NCBI RefSeq assembly: GCF_902859625.1
Contig: NZ_CADIJX010000009.1
Span: 85,674-149,673, forward strand
Length of the DNA: 64,000 nt
Reading direction: 5' to 3'
Source: Achromobacter pestifer
GTDB taxonomy: Bacteria > Pseudomonadota > Gammaproteobacteria > Burkholderiales > Burkholderiaceae_B
How positions within the stretch are numbered: position 1 is the stretch's first letter; every line of letters begins with the position of its first letter. Positions 41,838-49,149 of the stretch are shown piece by piece. Under the pieces are notes generated by a model. It saw nothing but the letters and a program-made list of their open reading frames with translations, had not been told where the DNA came from and searched no databases. The position numbers were made by a program, and so were the translations under genes.

Positions 41838-42788
41838 TCAAGCGTTACGGGAGGCGCGGTGCACTTTGCACGTGGCCTCGGACAGAATCGCCACGCACAA
41901 ATCGGCGTAGCTAATCCCCACGGCCTTCGCGGCCATGGGCACCAGGGAATGGCTGGTCATACCAGGCGAGGTATTGAGTTCAAGCAGCCACGGACGGTTG
42001 TCGCCGTCCAGGATGAAGTCGGCGCGGCCCCAGCCTTCGCAGCCCAGTACCTGATAGGCCTTGACCGCGATGTCGGCAACCGTATCCGCCACGCCTGCGG
42101 GCAGCGTCGCCGGGCAGAAATACTGCGTGTCGTCCGAGAAGTACTTGTGTTCGTAGTCGTAGTTGCCACCCGGCGCGGCGATCTCGATCACCGGCAGCGC
42201 ACGCGCCGCCTTGCCGGAACCCAACACCGCCACGGTCAGCTCGCGGCCGGCGATGAACTGCTCGGCCAGCACGACGCTGTCAAAACGCGCGGCCGCGGCA
42301 TAGGCTTCCTTCATGTCGGAATAGCCCACGACCTTGGTGATGCCGACGGTCGAGCCTTCGTGCGGCGGCTTGATGATCAGCGGCAGGCTCAGGCGATCGG
42401 GCACCAGGCGCAATTCCGTGTCTGCATCCAGCACTTCAAATTCAGGCGTGGGCAGGCCATGCTGCAACCAAATACGCTTGGTCATGGTCTTGTCCATGGC
42501 CACCGCCGATGCCATCGGGCCGCTACCGGTATAGGGAATGCCCAGCAATTCCAGAGCGCCCTGGATCGTGCCGTCTTCACCGTAGCGGCCATGCAGCGCG
42601 ATGAACACGCGGTCGAACCCCTCGGCGGCCAACTCGGCCAGGCTGCGTTCGCCCGTATCGAACAAGTGCGCGTCAACACCGGCGCTTGCCAGCGCCTGCT
42701 GCACGCCCTTGCCGGACATCAGCGACACTTCGCGTTCAGCGGAGAGGCCACCGTACAACACACCTACTTTGCCGAATTGCGTGCTCAT
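41838..42788 (-). CDS. ddl: D-alanine-D-alanine ligase
   Basis: ATP-grasp ligase of 316 residues that makes D-Ala-D-Ala for the MurF step. Visible motifs: 'GKVGVLYGGLSAEREVSLMSG' in parts with the substrate Glu, 'FIALHGRYGEDGTIQG', the 'KPPHEGSTVGI' loop, and the metal site 'ELNTSPGMTSHSL'. It overlaps murC by four bases (ATGA) and has GGAG upstream. Corresponds to ddlB in the cluster order. Confidence 0.97.
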   Translation of the reverse strand: MSTQFGKVGVLYGGLSAEREVSLMSGKGVQQALASAGVDAHLFDTGERSLAELAAEGFDRVFIALHGRYGEDGTIQGALELLGIPYTGSGPMASAVAMDKTMTKRIWLQHGLPTPEFEVLDADTELRLVPDRLSLPLIIKPPHEGSTVGITKVVGYSDMKEAYAAAARFDSVVLAEQFIAGRELTVAVLGSGKAARALPVIEIAAPGGNYDYEHKYFSDDTQYFCPATLPAGVADTVADIAVKAYQVLGCEGWGRADFILDGDNRPWLLELNTSPGMTSHSLVPMAAKAVGISYADLCVAILSEATCKVHRASRNA

Positions 42789-44191
42789 GCCAGTTCTCCT
42801 ACTTGGGCGGGGACCTTGCTGATCGAACCCGCTCCCATCACGATCACGACGTCGCCATCACGCACGAAGTCCACCACGGTCTGCGGCAGTTCGGCCACGT
42901 CTTCGACAAATACCGGTTCAACCTTGCCGGCCACGCGCAAGGCACGCGACAGCGCACGGCCATCGGCGGCCACCAGGGGCGGCTCGCCCGCAGCGTAAAC
43001 CTCGGTCAGCAGCACGGCGTCGGCCGTGCCCAGCACCCGCACGAAATCCTCGAAACAATCCCGTGTCCGCGTGTAGCGGTGCGGCTGGAAGGCCAGCACG
43101 ATGCGGCGGTCGGGCCATGCGCCGCGCGCGGCGGCAAGCGTGGCCGCCATTTCAACCGGGTGATGGCCGTAGTCGTCGATCACCGTGAAGGTGCCGCCGC
43201 CATGGCTGGCAGGCACGGGGAAGTCGCCCGTCTGCGTGAAGCGGCGGCCCACGCCCTTGAAGGCGGCCAGCGCATCGCAAATGGCGGCGTCAGACACGCC
43301 CAGCTCGGTCGCGACGGCAATCGCGGCCAGCGCGTTGCGCACGTTGTGCAGGCCAGGAAGATTCAGTTCCACATGCAACGGCGGCAACAGCGTGTCGCGG
43401 TGCGTGCGCTGCACATTGAAGCGCATGCGCGTGCCTTCCGGCTGCACTTCATAAGCGCGCACCTGTGCGTCTTCATTCAAGCCATAAGTGGTGATCGGAC
43501 GCGACACGAACGGCATGATCTCGCGCACATTGGCATCGTCCGAGCACAGCACGGCGCTGCCGTAGAACGGCAGACGCTGCGTGAATTCAATGAACGCGCT
43601 CTTCAGACGCGCCACATCGTGCCCGTAGGTGTCCATGTGGTCGGCATCGATGTTGGTCACGATGGCCATCACCGGCAGCAGGTTCAGGAACGAAGCATCG
43701 GATTCGTCGGCCTCGACCACGATGTAGTCGCCCTGCCCCAGGCGCGCGTTCGCGCCGGCGGAATTCAAGCGGCCACCGATCACGAACGTCGGATCCAGGT
43801 CGCCGGCGGCAAGCACGCTGGCCACCAGGCTGGTCGTCGTCGTCTTGCCATGCGTGCCGGCCACGGCGATACCGCGCTTCAAGCGCATGAGCTCGGCCAG
43901 CATGATGGCGCGCGGCACCACCGGGATGCGCGACGCACGCGCCGCGATCACTTCGGGGTTGTCGCCCGCCACGGCAGTGGACGTCACGATGGCGCCCGCG
44001 CCCGTGACATTGCTGGCCACGTGGCCGATCGCGATCTTCACGCCCAGGCCCGCCAGGCGGCGCGTCACGGCCGACTCGTTCAGGTCGGAACCGCTGATCG
44101 TGTAGCCCAGGTTGAGCAGGACTTCGGCAATGCCGCTCATGCCCGAGCCGCCAATGCCTACGAAATGGATATGTTGAATTCTGTGTTTCAT
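42785..44191 (-). CDS. murC: UDP-N-acetylmuramate-L-alanine ligase
   Basis: Mur ligase of 468 residues that adds L-Ala to UDP-MurNAc. The N-terminal UDP-binding 'HFVGIGGSGMSGIAEVLLNLGY' in parts is followed by the P-loop GTHGKTT at 112-118, where His in place of Asn is characteristic of MurC. The later 'DYGHHPVEMAATLAAARG' in parts is the substrate motif. It overlaps murG and ddl by four bases each. Confidence 0.98.
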   Translation of the reverse strand: MKHRIQHIHFVGIGGSGMSGIAEVLLNLGYTISGSDLNESAVTRRLAGLGVKIAIGHVASNVTGAGAIVTSTAVAGDNPEVIAARASRIPVVPRAIMLAELMRLKRGIAVAGTHGKTTTTSLVASVLAAGDLDPTFVIGGRLNSAGANARLGQGDYIVVEADESDASFLNLLPVMAIVTNIDADHMDTYGHDVARLKSAFIEFTQRLPFYGSAVLCSDDANVREIMPFVSRPITTYGLNEDAQVRAYEVQPEGTRMRFNVQRTHRDTLLPPLHVELNLPGLHNVRNALAAIAVATELGVSDAAICDALAAFKGVGRRFTQTGDFPVPASHGGGTFTVIDDYGHHPVEMAATLAAARGAWPDRRIVLAFQPHRYTRTRDCFEDFVRVLGTADAVLLTEVYAAGEPPLVAADGRALSRALRVAGKVEPVFVEDVAELPQTVVDFVRDGDVVIVMGAGSISKVPAQVGELA

Positions 44192-45264
44192 GATGAACGC
44201 CCCGCTGCTTGTTCACAGACGTCGGCGATATGAGCCGCGGCCTCCGGGTGCGCATGCGCGCGAGCCCGGACAGCAACGGCTTCCAGTTCTTGTCGGGAAC
44301 GCTGGGCCAGCCAGTCCGCCAGCCACTCGGGCGTCAAAGCGGTCTGCGGCTGCAACCAAGCGGCCTGCGCATCGCTCAAAAAGCGTGCGTTGGCGGTTTG
44401 ATGGTCATCGATGGCATGCGGGAACGGCACGAACAGCGCCGCGACGCCTGCTGCGGCCACTTCAGACACCGTCATGGCGCCCGCGCGGCAGATCAGCAGA
44501 TCCGCATCGCCCATGGCACCCGCCATGTCATCGATGAACGCGCGGCAGTCGGCCTGCACGCCCGCTTGGGCGTAGGCCTGCTGCAACGCGGGCAAATGTT
44601 GTTCACCGGCCTGATGGATGATCACCGGGCGGTTGTCTTGCGGTAGACGCGCCAGCGCCTGCGGCACAGTGGTGTTCAAGGCTTGCGCGCCCAGGCTGCC
44701 GCCCACGACCAGCACGCGCAGCGGGCCGGTACGGCCGGCATAGCGCACGGCGGGGTCAGGCAAGGCGCACAAGTCCGCGCGCACCGGGTTACCCATGGCT
44801 TCGCCCTTGGGCAACACGCCGGGGAATCCGCTCAACACGCGGCGCGACATCTTGGCCAGGCATTTATTCGCGGTGCCGGCCACGGCATTCTGTTCATGGA
44901 CAATCAATGGCGTGCCGCGCAGCGCGGCAATCACGCCACCCGGGAAGGCCACATAGCCGCCCATGCCCAACACCACATCCGGACGCACTTCAGACAAGCG
45001 CGACCACGCTTGTGCAAACGCGCGCAACAGCAGGAACGGCAATTTCAGCAGGGCCGATGCCCCCTTGCCCCGCACGCCCTGGAAACGCAACGGCACCAGT
45101 TCGATACCGCGCGGCGGCACGAGCTTGCCTTCCATCTTGTCGGGATTGCCCAGCCACAGCACGCGCCAGCCGCGTTCACGCAGCACGTCAGCCACGGCCA
45201 GGCCGGGCATGATGTGCCCGCCGGTGCCGCCAGCCATGATCAGGATGGTGCGAGCCGTCGTCAT
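44188..45264 (-). CDS. murG: Lipid II synthase MurG (GlcNAc transferase)
   Basis: GT-B glycosyltransferase of 358 residues at the inner face of the membrane that adds GlcNAc to lipid I. The glycine loops 'MAGGTGGHIMPGLAVAD' in parts and 'VVGGSLGAQALN', the 'GMGGYVAFPGG' segment and the UDP-GlcNAc site 'CRAGAMTVSEVAAAG' are all present. It overlaps ftsW and murC by four bases (ATGA). Confidence 0.98.
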   Translation of the reverse strand: MTTARTILIMAGGTGGHIMPGLAVADVLRERGWRVLWLGNPDKMEGKLVPPRGIELVPLRFQGVRGKGASALLKLPFLLLRAFAQAWSRLSEVRPDVVLGMGGYVAFPGGVIAALRGTPLIVHEQNAVAGTANKCLAKMSRRVLSGFPGVLPKGEAMGNPVRADLCALPDPAVRYAGRTGPLRVLVVGGSLGAQALNTTVPQALARLPQDNRPVIIHQAGEQHLPALQQAYAQAGVQADCRAFIDDMAGAMGDADLLICRAGAMTVSEVAAAGVAALFVPFPHAIDDHQTANARFLSDAQAAWLQPQTALTPEWLADWLAQRSRQELEAVAVRARAHAHPEAAAHIADVCEQAAGRSS

Positions 45265-46454
45265 ACTCGCCCCCCACGCATCATGACGCGGTTTTCCACG
45301 TCAACCCGAATCAACATGGCAAGCGCGCACAGGTTCATCACCACGCCCGATCCGCCATAGCTCATCAGCGGCAGGGTCAGACCCTTGGTCGGCAACAAGC
45401 CCAGGCACACGCCCATGTTGATGAAGGATTGGACGCCGAACCACATGGCCACGCCATGGGCCACCAGACCCGCAAAGGTGCGTTCCATGGCGATGGCTTG
45501 GCGGCCGATGTCAAAGCCGCGATAAACGATGATGGCGAACAGGGTGATCACCAGCATGACGCCGGCAAAGCCCAGTTCCTCGCCCACCACCGCCATCAGG
45601 AAGTCGGTATGCGCTTCGGGCAAGTAGTGCAACTTTTCCACGCTGGCACCCAGCCCCACGCCCAGCCATTCTCCACGGCCCAGCGCGATCAGCGAGTGCG
45701 ACAGCTGGTACGCGCTGCCATAGGCGTTGTCTTCGTTCCACGGATCCAGATAGGCGAAGAGGCGCGCACGGCGCCACGGCGACAGCCAGATCAGCATCAG
45801 GAACGTGCTGACCAGCACCGCCAGCAGGCTGCTGAAGTACTTGCCGTTGATGCCGCCCAGGAACAGGATGCCGATGGCGATCGCCACGATCACCATGAAA
45901 GCGCCCAGATCGGGTTCAAGCAGCAACAACATGCCCACGCCGGCCAGCGCGAAAGCCATCGGCAGGAAGCCGCGGGCAAACGCCTGCATGTGTTCCTGCT
46001 TGCGCACGGTGTAGTCGGCGGCGTAGAGCAACGCGGCCAGCTTCATCAGTTCGGAGGGCTGGAAATTCAACGGACCCAGCGGAATCCAGCGATGGGCGCC
46101 GTTGACCTCGCGGCCGATACCGGGAATCAACACCGCGACCAGCAAGATCATCGCCACCACGAACAGCGGCACCGCCATGCGCTGCCAGACGCGGATCGGG
46201 ATGGCCAGCACCACGGCACCAGCAAGCAAGCCGGCGCTGACGAACAGGCCGTGGCGAATCACGAAGTAGTAACGCCCGTAGGATGCGTAACGCGGGCCGT
46301 CAGCCAGCGCGATCGACGCCGAATACACCATCAGCAAGCCCAGCAGCAACAGCGTCGATGCCGCGATGACCAGCGGCAGATCGAAGTTGCGCATCTTGGT
46401 ACGGCCCGGCCGTACGGCATTGACGCTGGCGGTGAGATCGGCGATCAGGCTCAT
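45261..46454 (-). CDS. ftsW: Septal peptidoglycan glycosyltransferase FtsW
   Basis: SEDS-family membrane enzyme of 397 residues with about ten helices, which polymerises lipid II at the septum together with FtsI. Motifs are 'HRWIPLGPLNFQPSELMKLA' in parts, the catalytic-loop region 'EAHTDFLMAVVGEELGF' and 'GLTLPLMSYGGSGVV'. Start ATG 46454 overlaps the murD stop (ATGA); the frame extends upstream without a better start. Confidence 0.96.
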   Translation of the reverse strand: MSLIADLTASVNAVRPGRTKMRNFDLPLVIAASTLLLLGLLMVYSASIALADGPRYASYGRYYFVIRHGLFVSAGLLAGAVVLAIPIRVWQRMAVPLFVVAMILLVAVLIPGIGREVNGAHRWIPLGPLNFQPSELMKLAALLYAADYTVRKQEHMQAFARGFLPMAFALAGVGMLLLLEPDLGAFMVIVAIAIGILFLGGINGKYFSSLLAVLVSTFLMLIWLSPWRRARLFAYLDPWNEDNAYGSAYQLSHSLIALGRGEWLGVGLGASVEKLHYLPEAHTDFLMAVVGEELGFAGVMLVITLFAIIVYRGFDIGRQAIAMERTFAGLVAHGVAMWFGVQSFINMGVCLGLLPTKGLTLPLMSYGGSGVVMNLCALAMLIRVDVENRVMMRGGRV

Positions 46455-47983
46455 GCCACCTCTCCCCGGTCGCGGGCCAGCTCTTCGACCTCTTCCACGA
46501 ACACCTGCCCGCGATGCGGGTAGTTGCGGAACATGTCCAGGCTGGCGCAAGCCGGCGACAACAACACGGCATCGCCAGGCTGCGCCAATTCGGCCGCCGC
46601 GCGCACGGCGTCGCGCAGCGAATCTACGGTCACGCAGTTGACGCCGGTCGAGGCCAGCACGCGGCCAATCTCGGGGCCGTCCACGCCAATCAGCATCACG
46701 GCGCGCGCATGGCGCGACACCACCGGAATCAGCGGGGAAAAGTCCTGCCCCTTGCCCTGTCCGCCGGCAATCAGCACCACGGGTTGGCCCAGGCCTTCCA
46801 ATGCCGCCACGGTGGCGCCCACATTGGTGCCCTTGCTGTCATTGATGTAGTCGACACCGCCAATCTGGCGCACGAACGCCGCACGGTGCGGCTCGCCAGC
46901 GTATTCACGCAGCGTGCGCAGCATGGCGCCCCAACCCAGATCCAGGCAGCGCGCCAGCTGCAACGCGGCCAGCGCATTCAGGGCATTGTGGATGCCGCGA
47001 ATGCGCAAAGCGTCCACGGGCATCAGGCGGCTCATGCGGCCATTGGCGCGCACCGGTTCCGGCGCGTCCTTCTTGCGGCGCGTGGGGGGCGCAGGTTCGT
47101 CGAAATCGCTGGGTTCGGACGCGACCAACCAAGCCACGCCTTGCCCCAATTCCAGGCCCATATCGCCCACCAGTTCCGGCATGTCGCGGCCGAAACTACG
47201 CACATTCAGCGCGTTCACGGTTGGCACCATGCGCACGGTCAGCGGATCGTCGCGGTTGACGATGGCAATACGCGCCATCTTCAACAAGCGCGCCTTGGCC
47301 TGAGCATAGGCGTCCATGCCACCATGCCAGTCCAGATGGTCTTGCGTGACATTCAGCACGACGGCCGCGTCCGCCATCAGCGTACGGGTCGTTTCCAGTT
47401 GGAAGCTGGACAGTTCCAGCACCCACACTTGAGGCAGCGCGTCGTTGTCCAGTGCGTCGATCAACGCCGTCAACGCTGCGGGGCTGATGTTGCCAGCCGC
47501 CACGACCGACAGGCCGCTGGCGTCGATCAAATCGCGGGTCAGCGCCGTTACGGTGGTCTTGCCGTTGGTGCCCGTCACGGCCAGCAGGCGGGGACGGTAC
47601 TCGCGCGTCTCGGCCAGATCGGCCAGGGCGCGGGCAAACAATTCAATTTCGCCAACCACTTCGATGCCACGGGCCTCGGCCTCACGCAGCAGATCGACGG
47701 CGGGCGCCTGGGCCGGTGCCAGGCCGGGACTCAGCACGACCTGATCCACGCCATCCAGCAGCGCCAGATCAAAAGTCGCATCACAACCCAGACGGTATTC
47801 CACGTCGCTTTGCGCCAGCGCATCGCGCAGCGCAACCAAGCCACCCGGTTCGGCGCGTGTGTCGGCCACGCGCAAGCGGGCGCCCAAACGGGCGCACCAG
47901 CGAGCGGCGGCGACACCCGTCTCGCCCAATCCGAGGATCAGGACGAGCGGCGCGTCAGCGCGGGAGGTTTCCATCGTATTCAT
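46451..47983 (-). CDS. murD: UDP-N-acetylmuramoyl-L-alanine-D-glutamate ligase
   Basis: Mur ligase of 510 residues, longer than the usual ~440-450. 'LILGLGETGVAAARW' binds UDP, GTNGKTT at 138-144 is the P-loop, and 'NVTQDHLDWHGGMDAYAQAK' in parts and 'DSKGTNVGAT' are typical of MurD. Much of the extra length is a charged, Pro-rich insert at about 288-318 ('DFDEPAPPTRRKKDAPEPVR' in parts) in the central domain, which probably forms a surface loop. Overlaps mraY and ftsW by four bases each. Confidence 0.96.
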   Translation of the reverse strand: MNTMETSRADAPLVLILGLGETGVAAARWCARLGARLRVADTRAEPGGLVALRDALAQSDVEYRLGCDATFDLALLDGVDQVVLSPGLAPAQAPAVDLLREAEARGIEVVGEIELFARALADLAETREYRPRLLAVTGTNGKTTVTALTRDLIDASGLSVVAAGNISPAALTALIDALDNDALPQVWVLELSSFQLETTRTLMADAAVVLNVTQDHLDWHGGMDAYAQAKARLLKMARIAIVNRDDPLTVRMVPTVNALNVRSFGRDMPELVGDMGLELGQGVAWLVASEPSDFDEPAPPTRRKKDAPEPVRANGRMSRLMPVDALRIRGIHNALNALAALQLARCLDLGWGAMLRTLREYAGEPHRAAFVRQIGGVDYINDSKGTNVGATVAALEGLGQPVVLIAGGQGKGQDFSPLIPVVSRHARAVMLIGVDGPEIGRVLASTGVNCVTVDSLRDAVRAAAELAQPGDAVLLSPACASLDMFRNYPHRGQVFVEEVEELARDRGEVA

Positions 47984-49149
47984 CGCAACTTCAGCGTAGA
48001 GAGGCCAATCAGCACCAGCATCATGCTGATGATCCAGAAACGCACGACCACTTGGGTTTCTTTCCAGCCACCCACTTCAAAGTGATGATGCAACGGCGCC
48101 ATGCGGAATATGCGTCTACCTGTTCCATAACGTCGCTTCGTGTACTTGAACCAGGTCACCTGGATCATCACCGACAGCGTTTCCACCACGAACACACCGC
48201 CCATGATGAACAGCACGATCTCCTGGCGCACAATCACCGCGATGGTGCCTAGCGCGCCACCCAGCGCCAGCGCGCCGACGTCACCCATGAACACCTGGGC
48301 CGGATACGCGTTGAACCATAAAAATGCCAATCCCGCGCCCCCGATCGCCGCGCATAGCACCATCAATTCCGATGCGCCGGGGATATACGGGAACAGCAGG
48401 TACTTGGAATAGTCCACACGGCCGACCACGTAGGCAAAGATGCCCAGGGCGCTGCCGACCATCACGGTCGGCATGATGGCCAAGCCATCCAGGCCGTCGG
48501 TCAGGTTCACGGCGTTGCTGGTGCCGACGATCACGGCCCACGTCAGCGCCACGAAACCCAGCACGCCCAACGGATAGCTCACCGATTTGAAGAAGGGAAC
48601 GATCAAGTCGGCGCGCGTGGGCAGCGGCATCGTGAAACCACTGCCGACCCACGCCTTGAACAGGGGCCACAGTTCGGTATTGGCCGGCGCCGACACGGCG
48701 AAAGCCAGATACACCGCGGCGATGATGCCGATGGTGGCTTGCCAGAAGAATTTCTGACGCGCGGGCATGCCTTCCGGATCGCGATAGACCACCTTGCGGT
48801 AATCGTCCCGCCAGCCGATCCAGCCAAAGCCGAACGTCACCAGCAACACCACCCATACGAAACGGTTGGTCCAGTCTGCCCACAGCAAGGTGCTGATGGC
48901 GATGGAAATCAGGATCAACACGCCGCCCATGGTGGGGGTGCCGGTCTTGACCAGATGCGTTTCCGGGCCATACGAACGCACGGCCTGGCCGATCTTCATC
49001 TCGGTCAACTTACGGATCACACGCGGACCAGCGACCAGGCCGATCAGCAACGCCGTCGCGCACGCCAGCACGGCGCGCAAGGTGATGTATTCAAACACGC
49101 CCAGCGCGCGAACATCATCGGAAAGCAGACGGGCGATCTCAAGCAGCAT
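47980..49149 (-). CDS. mraY: Phospho-N-acetylmuramoyl-pentapeptide transferase
   Basis: Membrane enzyme of 389 residues with about ten helices that moves phospho-MurNAc-pentapeptide to undecaprenyl phosphate, giving lipid I. Family motifs include 'GTPTMGGVLILISIAISTLLWAD' in parts, 'NAVNLTDGLDGLA' with the catalytic Asp residues, 'FMGDVGALALGG' and 'FRMAPLHHHFEVGGWKE' in parts with the HHH motif. ATG 49149 has GGGAG six bases upstream and overlaps the end of the murE-murF fusion by 11 bases. Confidence 0.98.
   Translation of the reverse strand: MLLEIARLLSDDVRALGVFEYITLRAVLACATALLIGLVAGPRVIRKLTEMKIGQAVRSYGPETHLVKTGTPTMGGVLILISIAISTLLWADWTNRFVWVVLLVTFGFGWIGWRDDYRKVVYRDPEGMPARQKFFWQATIGIIAAVYLAFAVSAPANTELWPLFKAWVGSGFTMPLPTRADLIVPFFKSVSYPLGVLGFVALTWAVIVGTSNAVNLTDGLDGLAIMPTVMVGSALGIFAYVVGRVDYSKYLLFPYIPGASELMVLCAAIGGAGLAFLWFNAYPAQVFMGDVGALALGGALGTIAVIVRQEIVLFIMGGVFVVETLSVMIQVTWFKYTKRRYGTGRRIFRMAPLHHHFEVGGWKETQVVVRFWIISMMLVLIGLSTLKLR

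Noticed and set aside
40993..41841. A 282-codon frame over ftsQ in another minus-strand frame
   Set aside because: The overlapping frame gives a complete FtsQ with membrane helix and POTRA domain; this one has Gly/Arg/Ala-rich low complexity.
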